64,000 bases of DNA, from the NCBI RefSeq assembly GCF_963678635.1, contig NC_087070.1:35283109-35347108 (forward strand). The letters are read 5' to 3'. The translations under genes were made by a program, and so were the position numbers. The notes under the pieces are model-generated. The model saw only the letters and a list, made by a program, of their open reading frames with translations. It was not told where the DNA came from and made no database searches. The DNA is from Symsagittifera roscoffensis. Taxonomy: Eukaryota; Xenacoelomorpha; Acoela; Convolutidae. Positions within the stretch are counted from its first letter, which is position 1. Each line of letters begins with the position of its first letter. Shown piece after piece: positions 1 to 14,500 of this stretch.

Positions 1-1730
1 ATTTTTCGTAGACCAAATCGGTTCGCGAACATTTTAAGTTTATCTAAGGAAGCTATTAGAGCTATGCAACTTCGAAATAATTCCGATTAATTCATAAACC
101 GAATCAGTTCGCGAAAAGCATTACATTTTCCGGAGCAAGATATTCAAGCTATGAAAGTTTAGATGACATAGGATGACCGCGTATGATGATTTTCAGGCTT
201 TGTTTTTTTTTAAATTTATTAGAAAAACTGATTCGAAAAAAAGCTCTATCAAATAGTTGGACATGTGTCTGTCAAATTTTTATGTCTTAGGGAATACTAT
301 AAATCGATTCCAGCTACGGAATGAATCAAATTTCAAGTTATTTCATAAACCAAATAGACTGAATGAGTTCGCGAAAAAAAAATTTCTAAGCGAGCTTTTT
401 CAGCTGGAATTTATAAAATAACTCAAGTGAATTTATATAAACAAAATCAGTTTGCGAAAAACTTAAAGTTTTCTAAGCAAGCTATTCAAGCTACGAAACT
501 TCGAAGATTTTTCGTAGACCAAATCGGTTCGCGAACATTTTAAGTTAATCTAAGGAAGCTATTAGAGCTATGCAGCTTTGAAATAATTCCTGTTAATTCA
601 TAAACCGAATCAGTTCGCGAAAAGCATTACGTTTTCCGGAGCAAGATATTCAAGCTATGAAACTTTAGATAACATAGGATGACCTCTTCTGATGATTTTC
701 AGGCTTTGTTTTTTTTAAAATTTATTAGAAAAAATGATTCGAAAAAAGCTCTATCAAATAGTTGGACATGTGTCTGTCAAATTTTTATGTCTTAGCGAAT
801 ACTATAAATCGATTCCAGCTACGGAATGAATCAAAATTCAAGTTATTTCATAAACCAAATAGACTGAATGAGTTCGCGAAAAAAAATTTCTAAGCGAGCT
901 TTTTCAGCTGGAAATTATAAGTTAACTCAAGTGAATTCATATAAACAAAACCAGTTTGCGAAAAGCTTAAAGTTTTCTAAGCAAGCTATTAAAGCTACGA
1001 AACTTTGAATATTTTTCGTAGACCAAATCGGATCGCGAACATTTTAGTTTATCTAAGGAAGCTATTAGAGCTATGGAACTTCGAAATAATTCCAGTTAAT
1101 TCATAAACCGAATCAGTTCGCGAAAGGCATTACGTTTTTCGGAGCAAGCTATTGAAGCTATGAAACTTTGAAAGATTTCAAGTTATTTTGTGGACCAAAT
1201 CGGTTCACGAAAACTTTTGTTTTTTAAGCAAGCTTTTAAAGCTATTAAACTTAGAATTATTTCAAGATAATTCATAGACAGTATCGGTTCGCGAAAATTT
1301 GAAGTTTTTCTAAGCAAGCTTTTAAAGCTACGAAATTCCGAGTTTTTTCCAGTTATTTCAAAAACCGAATCAGGTAGCAAAAAGCTTTTAATTTTTCTAA
1401 GCAAGCTATTTACGCTATGAAACATTTCAAAGTTATTTGAAAGGTCAAACCGGTTTGCGAGAAGCTTGCTGACAAAAGTTTTCTAAAGTTTTGCGTAATA
1501 ACTTCAAGCTTTTCGCAAAACGATTCAGTCTATGAGATAGCTTGAAATAATTCGAAGTTTTTCTGAGCACGCTATTCATGAGATGAAACTTTGAAAAATG
1601 CCAAGTTGTTTCATATAGAAACTGGCGAGAAGTTTCAGTTTTTCTAGGCAAGCTATGCAAGCGATAAAACTTTGAATAATTTCAAAACATTTCATGGCGC
1701 AAATCGATTTGCTAACAGCTAGTTTCTCTA
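1..1730. repeat. Higher-order tandem repeat (satellite), ~505-bp period with ~60-bp subunits
   Basis: The string ATTTTTCGTAGACCAAATCG begins at 1, 507 and 1011 (periods 506 and 504). Inside each long unit are about eight degenerate subunits of roughly 60 bp, each with a version of GGTTCGCGAAAA, TTTTCTAAGCAAGCTATT and GCTATGAAACTT. After ~1170 the order becomes less regular but subunits continue to about 1730. The array is cut by the window edge. It lies in a TRPM intron or just beyond the gene. Confidence 0.9.
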
Positions 1731-2039
1731 GCAAGGAGGTTGGTGTTTTAAGTTGGTTCGTTTCAGAATGAAATCACTCTGAAAAGGAAAAAAAATGGAC
1801 AGGCAGTGTAGCCTGAAAAATTATTGAGTTCATCTTGTCTACATAATTGAATTTTTGACAAAATAGTTCTAGAATATTCCAGACTTAAGAAAACTTGAAA
1901 GTTCTAGAACATTCTTGGCCTTCTCTTTAATGTTAAGCCTAAGCGATTTTTTAAAACGTCGCATTCGACAAAGCAAAAAAACATTGCGTGCAGGTAAACA
2001 TTGGTTCCCTAGCGCATTCCGACTTTCATTCAATATATA

Positions 2040-2275
2040 ACACTTCGAAATTAGAAGTCGATCACGTTTTTCGTTACCTTACACTTTTGCTGTTCGATAG
2101 TGGAGTTTGCTTTCCTTTCAACAAAGGAAATGAACTGAAATTAAAAAAAAAATCAGAAGTCAAACCGCAAAAAATCAAAATTGAGCTTGAATAAATTTTA
2201 ACTTTTTTAAAAAAACCAAAAAAAAAATCAGCAAGACCTATAAAAGAGTACTCACTACGTTCATTACTCTGCCAT
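2040..2275 (+). repeat. R1 interspersed repeat, 3' part
   Basis: Shares with the other R1 copies the landmarks AGAAGTCGATCACGTTTTT, GATAGTGGAGTTTGC, AACAAAGGAAATGAACTGAA and AATCAGCAAGACCTATA, ending at TTCATTACTCT. Lies between exon 14 and the left-edge satellite side of the gene. Confidence 0.75.
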
Positions 2276-2396
2276 ATTAAGCCCCCCATGTACGCATTGA
2301 GCTGCCCAAATTCGATTCGCCCTACACCGGCCTCAAGTCGAGAGCCATTTTTTGTTGCTACAACAACAACAAGATGCGACACAACAGTATACTTAC

Positions 2397-2520
2397 TGCT
2401 CTGCGAGTATCTTGATGTTCTCTTCAAGAGTCTTGTGCGCCTCTTTCTCCTGTCGATAACTGGAAGCACAATAGCTCTCGAAGATACGCAGGCGCTCCAA
2501 CATCGTACTGGACAGCTCAT
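2397..2520 (-). CDS. TRPM exon 14 (start of C-terminal coiled coil; last exon visible)
   Basis: Acceptor TGTTTAG, donor GTAAGT, ending after two bases of a codon. It encodes a charged helix (MLERLRIFESYCASSYRQEK, then EENIKILAEQ), the counterpart of the 'LHEFEEQCVEEYFREKEDE' coiled-coil entry in other TRPMs. A good donor shows the transcript continues; no next exon was found in 1-2396. Confidence 0.88.
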
Positions 2521-5500
2521 CTAAACAAGCAACAGAACTGACATATAGCCTCGTTTCAAATCGCATCTCAAGTCCCCTCAGAGGTAAAGAATATCAATCG
2601 AGCTCTTTGTTGTTGGTACAAAGAACAATCGATGATTTTAAAATTGTTACAATTTCAGTTTCAGACCGGAGTGACTTTCTCATAAGGTAACTTCGGATAG
2701 GGTACACCGTCTGTTCGTCACGCTATCTTATTTTCGGCCGGATAGATTCGTGCAAATTCTAAGTCAAAAAAATTTCGTTTCATATATTAAAATGTCTTAT
2801 ACTGATGCGTGCCAAACTGCGCAACTTCAAAAATTGGACTTCGCCTGAAACCTTAGTTTCTCTAATAAAATAAGTGAGAAGTGAAAATTATTAAGATTTT
2901 GCAATGCTCCAAAATACATAACCTTTCTCGAACAAAATATTAAGGAAATGCCGCTTCTGTAGGAAAAATTTGCGCTACCACTTCATTCGATTGAAATTTT
3001 CATCTCAGATTTGATAGGGTAGTTTTTAGAAAAAATGAAAGTTTTTAAAAAACGGTCCAAGTTCAAAAACTTGACTTTCCGAAAACCGTAACTTTTTTCT
3101 GCTAAAAAAGGTCATGGCAGACAAATTAGAGATCATTCACAAAATCGGGTTTCTTGATTAAAAACTTAACCTGAGAATTGGCACGGTAATTTTCGAAGAG
3201 AGTGAAAAAACTTCAAAAAACGGTCAAAGTTTCAAAACTTTCACTTGTTTGAAGGCCATAACTTTTTTCCAAAAAAACTAGGCGTAGCAAATTATAATGT
3301 TAAGCTTCCAACATCCTTGTTGTGCCAATTAAACCTAAGATATCAGAATTTCAGTTTAATAATTGAGAATAGTTAAAAACGGCCAACACATCAGAAAGTT
3401 GACATTTCCAAAAATCATAGCTTTTTGTTTAAAAAAAAACTGGGCGTAGCCGCTTATGGAGAAGAGATTTAACCCAACCTGTGATTTTTGAACTATGAAT
3501 TTATGACTTTTCTGAGAGCCATTATTATTACTTTTTTGAGAGCCATAAAATTTACAAAAAAAAATTGGACGTTAAAGCGTACGGAAAGGAGCCTCTCAAC
3601 ACCCGTTCTTTGGATTTACCCAAAACCGCAGATAAAAGAGGGTTAATTTTCAGTAAAATTCATAAAAATTAGAAAAACGCTCAGAAAATCGTGTAGAAAA
3701 AGAGTGAGTGGCCCCTAATGCAAAGGAGCCTTTTACCACCCGTATCTCCATTGAAACAACAATCTGTTTTGGGAGGCTAGTTTTCGAGAAATATGAAAAA
3801 TATTCATAAAACGGTCAAAAAATTTGACTATTCAGAGAGCCGTATTTTGATGTGTAAAAAATTTGGGCGTATCCGAATATAAAAGGGGGCTTTTTAGGTC
3901 CGTTCTACTCATTGAAAACAAGATCTCAGATTTGATAGATTAATTTTAGAGAAAATGAACAAAATCTCAAATATCGGTCAAACATTCCCCCCCACAGGCT
4001 GTGGACAAAGGTAAAACGCAAAAAGAACAGGGTAGTTTTCAAGCACAAAAGGTTGTAGGCAGTTTTCGATGGATACCTTTTTAGTAAAATCTTTCTTGAA
4101 AATCGGTAGAAGGGTTTATGCGAAAAAAAATATGCAAGTGATAAAAAATTTCCTAAGCGTCTCAAAACAAAACCCAATCCCATACACTTTCAAAACACCA
4201 TTTTTATCAAACAGGAATTCTAGGCAAACATGCCAAGCCAGACATTTGAAAATCATATTGGCAACTGAACAAAACTCATGAAGCGGAAACAAGGCCGACC
4301 ATCTTTGAGAAGAACCCAGTTAGGCCGAAAAAATCTGATTTTGTACAAAAATTCAAGTTTTCCCGAACTACCCTGTAGTTACTAGTACCCACCCAATAGC
4401 TATATGTACATTTTCATGAAATTCAGCATGCCACCTGCATAGTGATGCAACTTATTGTGTTTAACTAGTTACTAACCCGAAAACCCTTTTTTCGGTTCCT
4501 TTGATGAGTTGAAAAACCATCAACTAGTTTGAATTACTGCTATTCAAATGTCAAAGCACATGCTATCAAAAACTGTAACGGTGCCCCCAAAGTGGCGTCA
4601 TTAAAACGATTAAATTCTGTGAGTCTTCTCACTTTCGTCGTCCTTCTTGCAGCAGAGTTCGGTGAAGAAGAGGTAGAATGTCTCGAAGATGGAGAGTGGA
4701 GGGGGGAGGACTGGCTTGTCACTGTACTCCTGACACAGCAGAAACATCTCATTCTTCCACTCTATCGTCGAGTTCTCAGCCACCACCTACACACAAAGAG
4801 AAATGGCTATTCATAGGTAGCACAACAGTTCCGAAAAAAGATATTGTTCAACAGTGCCGAGAACAAAAAATTGTTCAATAGTGGCGGAAATTAAATGATG
4901 TTCAACCGCACCGAAAAAAAAAGATATTTTTCAACAGTGGCGGAAATTAAATACAACGCCGAAAGACAAAGCCAAACACTACTGAACCGGATATCACAGA
5001 AACGAGTAAAAAAACGTAAGCCGCACTAGGTATATGATATAAGCCGAACAGAGATAACAACATTGTGTCTGATTGTATAGACAAGTGAATCTCTTCAACT
5101 AGTTCCCTCACTATGATATCATTTAAGGAATTCCAACCCTATATAGAACTAACGCAACGGTTAAGTATATGTGATTTTTGTACTTAGTAACGAATCCCCC
5201 CTTTGCAAAATGGTGGGGGGGGGGGTAGTAAAGAGATCCAGCCAGAATATGTACCTCGTAGATGTGTCCGAAGATGGCGATGAGGAGGTTGAGGATGAGG
5301 ACATTGCCAATAAGCAGGTAGGCAGCCAACAGCCACACAGTCAAACTAGCCTGGAACTCATTCTGCTCAAATACAGACGAAGTTCCATTCGAATCCGGAT
5401 CGGATCCATTCGCCTGGCGATCTATTCAACATAAAATGTTACTCAAATGTGGGATCAACATTACTAGGTATGATAAAGCTCAGGTTATCCTAGTGTTATT

Positions 5501-8500
5501 GCAAATTTTATATGCTATTGGGAATTAATTACTATTTATCCTTCTTGTTGGTCAATTCAAAATGTTCTGTTTTCGGCTAGAGTACATTATAACCCTGATC
5601 TTCATCTACTAGCTAGAATATAGTTAAAAGCTCCACAAATCGATTCTGGTATTTTTCAACCAAGAGGATCTTTTGGTGCGAATAAAATCTATGGGTGTAA
5701 GGTTTCAAAGCCGAAAAGATCGAGAGTCAAATTTTGTATCTATGGCGTGCAGGGCGCGTGGGTTATCAACCGTGCTATTGGAGAAAGTACTCAGGTTTTT
5801 TCTAAGTTTAATGAACTGTTTTATGGATTTTTTGCCACTTCGGCGGTTTTTCGTGCGTGCAGAAATCGAAAAAAATTCATGTGATCGTCGCCTAAGTGAG
5901 GTCATATATGTTATTTCTGAACGTTTCTAACCCGCTCCAGCAGCACAATGCCTAACGCCCCCGCATTAGAGTTCATACTACTTGAGATGATCAAAAACAA
6001 ATTGATTTAGTAAAATTCGCTCACCGTCTCCTAATTGATTAGTACAAAAACAAAGCCAACAGACAGTTGGAAAAGAGTCAATGAACGCAAGCAGAATAAA
6101 AACTCCGAAATCTTTTCTGAACTTTCCAATTTTCAAAAAAAGGTGGCCTTTAAACTCTTTGAAAAGTTGAATCAATTTGCGATTGACATTTTTTGACGAA
6201 ACTAACCCAATTTGAGAAAACTGGATCAATAGATAAAAATTTTATTTCATTGGGAAATCTCAAAGTTAAATACCGTTTTCAAAATTAGAAGTGGAACAGG
6301 TTTTGCAGTTCGATATTGGAGTTTGCCTTCCTTTTAACAAAGGAAAACTAACTTGAAAAGAAATCGAAATCAAACCGCAAAAAGTAAAACTTTTTCGAAC
6401 TTATCCTGAAAAAAAAAACGAAAAAATAATCATGACCTGCCTAAGAGTCTTAATCTGCTCTTGAAAAAGGTTGAAACAAAATTCATATTTTTGATAGCAA
6501 ATGCTGTGAAAAAGATGCGCCTCTGTTTTCTTTTCTGTCTATTCTGGTTATGTATATAATCGTTATTTCCATGCTATAGTGGTCATGAAACAATTTTTTA
6601 AAAGCAATTTTAATGATTGAATCAGCTTCTTTTTCTTCCGCCAATCGCCCCTGTAGGAGAACGCCTTATCTCTGAGCCTTTAATTTTTTTGGCTCCCTAT
6701 ATTTGTAGCTTCCTTTCTGGGCATAGAACGCAAGTTTTGTTTTACGTTTTGTATACTGCAACTGTTGGTGTCACATCCCGTTCCAGGTTTTGCGACTAAG
6801 TATAAATTACATTTATATAAAAAGCGCTATAAAATTTACTCAGAGTTTTAAATACTGCACGCATCGAACATCTGTATTGGCACTCCAAAAAGTTGGCCGG
6901 ATATACTTTGTTTTTCCTCTAACTTGGAGAAGCGATTCATCAGTTCTTTCATAACTCAACAGGGGCAACAGCATGACGTAGAGATAACTTTGCATCAAGC
7001 AATCTCAAAATTTGAAAAACAAGCTTTGCAATTTAAAAAAAATCTAATTCGATACTTAGTCGGCAGCCAATAAAGCTCGGTTAGCGACGAAGATATATGA
7101 TCTCAACGTTTAAGCAGAAAGCGAAACGAGTAGCTGCATTCTGTGCGAGCAGAAGTTTGTAATTCTGATCAGTCGACAAACCAAAAAAGAGGCTGTTAGT
7201 CATCCAGCTTTGAAATAACAAAGGAGCGAACTAAATTAGCAGCGTTTGCAGATGATACATATTTACGTATACCCCAAAACTTTTCTATCACCATCACAGA
7301 GAGCCTCAAAGATCGATAGAAGGCTATGTTTAATTGGCTGTCGTCAGCATATTTGCGGTATGGCACAGCTATTTCTCTAAATACATCCTCAACAAGGAGA
7401 AAAACAAAAAATGAAATTGACTTCTTGCATGGAATGTTTATTGCCCTCACATATCACTCTGTCAGATTTGTCAGTCAAAAAGTTGTGGAACTCGGATGGT
7501 ACTTTGCCCCTTCTTCCCAACCTGTTCTGCTAAATTGAAAACAGAGATCGTCTGCGGCAAAGAGTATCAAGACACTGCTGAGGTCATTAGACTAATAGAG
7601 ATTTCTCCTTTTTCAACCATAGCAGCTATATCACATGTGAATTTCAGCAGAGCTCATTCAGATGATTTTTTAGATAAATGAGCAGACTGGTTTGAGTCCA
7701 ACAGACAACTACCAGGCAGCTACATGTTTCTCTACAATCTTGCTCAGTATTGAAACATTCGTGATTTTTCGAAAATTACCTAATTTATCGCCCTTCGGTG
7801 AAGCTTTCTTCAACAATGGGGATGACTGGCCAATCTTCAGCAAGTCTGGAACTTCGCCGGTTTTGAGTGAAATATTCGAGCATTCCAACAAATCATATGC
7901 AAAAGAACGATAGACCGCTTTGATCATTTTCAATCAAAATAAACATCTGCCGTTGTCGAGTCACTAACGGCACATATATTTTGCAAAAAAGAGGAGCGTT
8001 TTTTACGAGCAATTCTAAAAGAACACAAGCGGTTTTCAATCGCTGCCTATTTTCTTGCTAAACATCTCTGAGCCACTCCTTTATCATCAACCAAATCCTT
8101 TATCGTCATTCTCTGCGAACCGTTTCCACAAAAGTGGATAGAGATTGTCTTGTATATGCTTCTCAAGGCGAGTCCCAGAACTAAAACATGTCTTCAATTC
8201 CTTTTCAAATGCACTCGCACTACAAGCACGTTTTTTCCCCAGAAATAACTGATTGGCATCAATGCCTTCTCGATATTCGTGGAAAAGAACACAGATCAGC
8301 AAATATACCGGTAATACTCACAACTGATGAACACAAAATTTGATCAATTTTATGTCCACGTCGATAAGTGGGAAAAAACACTATCTGTTCAATTCCTGTC
8401 TCGAGCATTAAATACAGTCACAAAGATTATTAAAATGAAGGTTGAAATCGTTCAAAGCAAGCGCAATGTGTTACTGGATTTAAAAATTCTGACAAGAAAG

Positions 8501-11500
8501 CAACCAAAGACGCCGAGGAGGGGGGGGGGGTCAATTAAGGAGGCAAATAAAAATCGGATCTCTGCTTGCTGTTAATTCCCGTCCAAAAAACTATATACTG
8601 TGAATTTTCCACCTCTCGAGCTTGTTTACTTGATACTTTGTGTTGTAAATCAGAAGTAACCCATCCCTTCTTTCATCGTTTCTATTCGCACTGATTATTT
8701 CTAAATTTTTCAATTGGAGAGCGTTGTTTGACTATTTTTAGCAAACAATTTTGAATTGAACTTCACTAATCAAAACTTCGAAAAAAATTCAAAATTAAAA
8801 CGGCGAAAAATCCTATTTGAGCGTGAACACTTTTTAAGAAGTTATCTTGAAAAAAAAACTGCAGACCTAAATAAGTGATATATCAACTCGTTCATTAACA
8901 CTTAACAAAAAAAAATATTTTAGAGCAATGCTCTGCAAGCGAAACAGCAGTGAAAAACGCTCTAATAGTGTCAACAATTTTTTTTTTAAATAAGATAAAA
9001 CTAATAAAAACATCTGCCATGTACTGGAATCAAAACCCAATCTGGAGATGAAGAGTCACTCGACTTAGCATCGGCATCATAGGCTCTCAAAAATCTTGCA
9101 ATAATGCTATGCAGCAAAAAAATAGATACTGTTGATTAAAAAAAATCACCAAATAAATTTGCACTTTTATTTGCGTCTTGAGTTGGACAAAAAATGATAA
9201 CGTAATATGACACTGAGCTCCACTTGTGTATTCTTATACAAGTACTCAAAACTTTTTCCAGCAGTTTAGTTAATCAACTCTCTTCAACTTTGTTTGACTA
9301 AGTAGAATGCTCACTTCGACATAATTTGTTCACAAATTCTTTTAATTAGTGCGTAATGATTAAAAAAAAACAGCCAACAGACAGCTGAAAAGAAAAAAGA
9401 ACACAAGGAAACAGAAAAAAAACTGACTTGTTTTTTTTTAAACTTCAACTCTCTAACTTTAAAGCAAAATGATAGCGTTAAAACGATTTGAATTTCACGA
9501 AAAAATTTCTCAAAAACATAATTTGTCTTTGCATAATTTGTTGAATATTTTCAAATTTTTTATTTCAAATTGTGTCATGCTCATGGTTGAAATTTCCAAC
9601 GGAGGAATCGATCTTCCGAACAGAAAAGAATTGATAGGCAAAAAATAAGAAAGATAATAACACAATTCCAAGAGTGAATCTTGTCAGCTTTCCCATTGTA
9701 CTGAGCACGTTTGAATAAAAATTTGCGTTAAAAATATCAACAAGAAATACCTCATCAGTAAATATATAATGCATTCAATTATTTTCTTCTTTTGAAAGTC
9801 TATTAAAGTAAGAAAATTAAACTTTCAAGCCAGTTGTGAGGAATGGCCTATAGAATATGTTTAATTTTACAAACCAATAAGTTTGTTATTCATCTTTAGC
9901 ACATTCAAAAGAACACTTAGCGTACAAATGAGACCAAAACCTAAAAGTCATTCAACATTAACCAAGATGCGAAGCGCGAACAATAGCGAGAACACGACAA
10001 AAATCAGCGCTGGAAAAAGCAAAAGAAAAATTAGAAATAAGCCTCGAATTAGCAAAAACTCGACTAGGTCTAGGATTCGATCTGCGACCTACCGCAATCA
10101 GGCGATTTTCAGTTTCACGCACAAACCACCCAGCCACGTACGCTTAACCACCATCACGAAACACTAGTCACGAAATACTAGTCACGAAATACTAGTCTTC
10201 AAACACTAGTCACGAATAAAGCAGCTACATATGCTATCAAGACTGCCGCTGCCTTTTATGCAGCTGACTTCTTTTCACTTCTCTCAATATCTTCCAGGTT
10301 GCTTCCTCGAAAATCAGTTGCCTTTGTAAACTAAGTCTAAGGTTCGAGTTGTGGCCAGACCTTGTTTTTTCAAGGAAATTGGAAAAACATTCAGAGAGGA
10401 AACAAATTTTAAGGTCCATGGAGCAGTAATAACAAGAAAAAATTAAATGAAAAATAATATTGATTTTTTTTAAATTTGAGATTTTTGTGAAAATCATCCT
10501 CCCTCACGCCACATTAAGAACAAAGTGATATATTTCGCTCCTAGTAACAATTCAATTATGACAAATAAGCTTCCTTCAACCAATTTTGAACGATTTCGAG
10601 GACGTAAATCTCCGCTTACGCGTTCAAAGCTCTAAATTAATCGCGCGTTAATTGTCCCAAATTGACCAAAATGGCAATCTTTAAACTCTCATAATATAAA
10701 ATAATCACAGATGAAAAATCTTTTCAATTTTAAGCTCAAAACAACAATACTTTTTGAATGATATAAAAAAATTCTGTCAAAAATTGCCAGTTTAAAACCG
10801 ACATTTTTCTGAAAAAAAAACCACCCCGAGCACAATTATTCCGTTACTTTCGTTTCGAAAGTCGGAACAATAAAATGCCAATACGATTCAGCAAAAGAGG
10901 CACCAAATACAAATGGACACAATTTTGCAAGTAATAATTTAACAAACTTAAGGCATCCACATTAACTTTACATGTAAAACATCGCCAAGCATAAAGTCAC
11001 TTTTGAAATCGAGTTTTTTATTGTTATATTGTTTGGAACAAATAGCTTCTGAAATCGAGTTTTTTATTGTTATATTGTTTGGAACAAATAGCTTTTGTCG
11101 GTTCATTTGATGAAATTAAAATACATCAACTGTGTCACTTTATTACTAATCGAATGTCAAAGCACATGCTATCAAAAAGCTGTAAAGGTGTCCCAAAAGT
11201 TGCACCAATATTTGCGACTTAGGTTGGAAAAAAGAAGATTCTTAATAATACACTAAGGGGACGCTAGTGTAAACAGACAAAAAGCTGAAAAACTAGTACT
11301 TCATAATTTATTTCTACAATTTTACTTGCCATATAAATAGATGACGATCCTCCATTTTCTCAGAGGTGGCTATCGAGTTCTCTCAAAACATTAGAAGATA
11401 GCTAGGAAAATTAAAAACAATGGCGAAAAAATTGAACAAATAACGTCTTTAAGCCCGAGTTTTTTTGTTCTTCTGCTCTTACTTCACGCTCAAGGTTCGT

Positions 11501-14500
11501 ATAGAAAGGCGCTCAAGGCTGACCCCTTGAGAAAAATACTTTGACTGGTCCGTATGTTGTGATATGGGTATTCTTTGTTTGGCTCGAACCCCTTAAGTCT
11601 GGGGCAAGGAGGAGAGAAGCGGCCGTCTCCCCTACCCGCCCCAAGAACTATAGTCTGCAAGCTATGTTAATTAAATTTGATTTTTCGCAAATGAGTTAAC
11701 AAAATTATAATAAAAAATATCAGCATGTTATCTAATTAAATTCGATTTTTCGAAAATGAGTTAGCAAAATTAGAATTGAAATTATCAGCATGTTATTTGC
11801 TTTTCAATTACTATTTTTAAACCATTGGAAAGATGCATTCATTCAGTAAGTATCGTTGCAAAACTGTTGGTTAGCTATGGTTATTATTTACTCCCAGGCG
11901 AAAACTTTATTACCAGTGGGATAGCATAATCGTAGATATCAATTCACTACCGCACGTTCTACTCACTAACTGCTAAATTATTCACTAGTTATGTTCAGTT
12001 CAGATTCAATTTTTCATCCGGTCAATTTGGGTCAATTAACAGACCGCGCTTCAAGCCACATTTCGCGCCAGTCAGTCAAAAGTAACAGTCTTTTTGATCA
12101 CTATTTTAACACATTTGTTTCTAGTTAAGAACTAAGATATCATTAGATGGAGTAAAATGAATAATAGAAAAAAATTAGCCAAGACAATTTTTATTAATCG
12201 AAAAAAAAAAATGAAATTCTCGGTTGACATGTTTTTACTTTTTCGATAACGCTTTTCTGCCTGAAGAGGATTCGGTTTTTATGGCTTCGGATTAACAACA
12301 TACCAATGGTACTTACGGTCCACATCAAATTACTATTGATTTCACTTAATATCGCAGATTTTAGCAAGATAAAATTTACCAAAAAAGCTAACAAATCAGG
12401 TGGCTAAACCGGATGCCATTTCCAGTCAGTAAACTACCTACGCAATGTTTCCTCCGCTGTTGAAAATGAGACAGAGAGGGCGAAAATGTGGATAGATTCA
12501 GTAACTTTCCCTTCTTATGACGCAGAGACGAAGCTGCACTTCGCAAATACAAGCACATGAGCAGCAAAAAACAGCACTACAGAACGGCAACAAAATGCTG
12601 AAATAGCTTTGAAGAAAAAGCTGAAAAAAAAACAGAAACAAGCTGTGAAGGATTCTCAACTTTCAAAATTAGCAATTAGTGAAAAATTTATCTTGCATCA
12701 AGAAAAAAGTAGAACTATAGAATTCATTAGCTGGCTTCAATTCAGTTCGGAATAATTAATTGAACAGGTCGCAACCAGGAAGAATTCGACTCGCTCAAAA
12801 AGGTCGCGCTTAAACGTTGGGTATCATAGATCAAAGCGTAAAAACAGCAAAATGACAGCTTAATGTTTACAAATAAGAAACTGCACTTTCCATACACGGC
12901 AAAAACATATTTAAAAAAGAAGAAACTAATTATGCAAAGTCAAGTTAAATACTTCGGTTTTTCTCCAACATATTCTTTAAGCCAGTTTACATTTAATTTT
13001 TGCAGACTTAGGATATGCAGTTGCATAAATGAGATAAAAAACCGAAAAACATAGCCAATCGAATATTTGAAAAGAGTAATGAACGCAAGTAAAGATAAAA
13101 AAACACTTACTTTCTTGAAAAAATCTCAACTTTCGAATTTCAAAGAAAAAAATAGATGCCCTTTAAACTCTTTGAATTTCTAAAACAATTTATGATTGGC
13201 GCTTTTTTGATAACATGAACTCAAATTGAGAAAACTGGATCAATAGGTTAAGTTTCTTATTCCGCTCGGAAATCTAAAAATTAAATTCTATTTTTGAAAC
13301 TAGAAATCGTTTACGAATTTTTGCGCCATTTCCACGTTTGTATTTGGAGAGTGCTATTTACTTCACTTTCAGCAGATGAATTTCAATTGAACTCAAAAGT
13401 GCATATATACCTAAGTGGATTCATAAATGCATCAATATGTATGAATGCACATCTGTAGTTATTAGAGACTTTTAAGACTTTTCCTGAAAAAAAACAAAAA
13501 AAAATCAGCAAGACCTATATAAGAGTCTTCCCTACGTTCAGTACTCTTTAAAAAATAATGTATTTTTCGTTGAAATCACAAAAAAATCACCTTAAAAATT
13601 ATTTCCGATTTTCTTCTTTGAAGCTACGATATTTATGAATCTTCTACGCACATTTTTTCGATAAAAAACTATTTTAAAATGAAATTCCGCAGGGTAACCT
13701 CAAAATCAAGCCCACTTTTGAATCATTCCCGTTTTTGCGCGCTGTAGATATTTTTACTGGATAACTACAGTTCAATTGAATTAAAAGTGAACTCACACGA
13801 CCATTCCCTTATTTTATTGACACTTGATCAGCGAATGAAAAGTGTTTATTAACTCAATAAAAATCAAAACGACCAATTTTTAGTTCAAATTTTTGGATTC
13901 AAAGAATCAAATAGATCACCCTTGAAAAACAAAACAGAGTTCCTCCCCATTTTCAAATGGTCGGAACTATAAATATAACAGGACCAAAAGTCAATTTTGT
14001 TAGTTTTCTAGAAATACAGTTGAATCCACCGTTGAAAATTAAGTCATAATTATTTTTCGTTTGGAGACAAATTAACGCACTTTGAGAAACCGAATCAATG
14101 GGCAGACTTCAAATATGCTAGCCATACGCGGTCAGCTACGAACTTGTTTTGAGACACCCGAGCGAAAATCGCTGGAAACGTCTGAATGAAATAAAAAGTA
14201 CTGGGTTAAAAATAAAAATTTCCGATATTCGGACTATATAGTTTTGTACTAGATACATATGATACTTTTACGAAGTCCAAATACACGAAGTCTTGAATGC
14301 ATGTTTGAAAGGTTCGCAAAAATTATACACAGGAGAATACAGTGACTAATACACTAACAGTATTCAATAGAAAACAGTAATAGCTAGTCTAATTCAGAAG
14401 TCTTCTGAAAGATCGATTTAGTTGGATTAGGTCGAAATTCTCCAGTTACTGGTCATGATTAACAAATAGGGACACTTTCACAGGAAACTGCTTTCAAATC

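Noticed and set aside
4029-4378. Facing CAGGGTAGTT and AACTACCCTG that look like transposon ends
   Set aside because: No 8-bp (or other) target duplication flanks them, and the word GGTAGTTTTCG is a regular component of the R4 array, so the inverted pair is likely chance.
9883-10167. Basic 94-codon open frame
   Set aside because: Overlaps the tRNA-like fragment on the opposite strand and has no homology signal; treated as chance.
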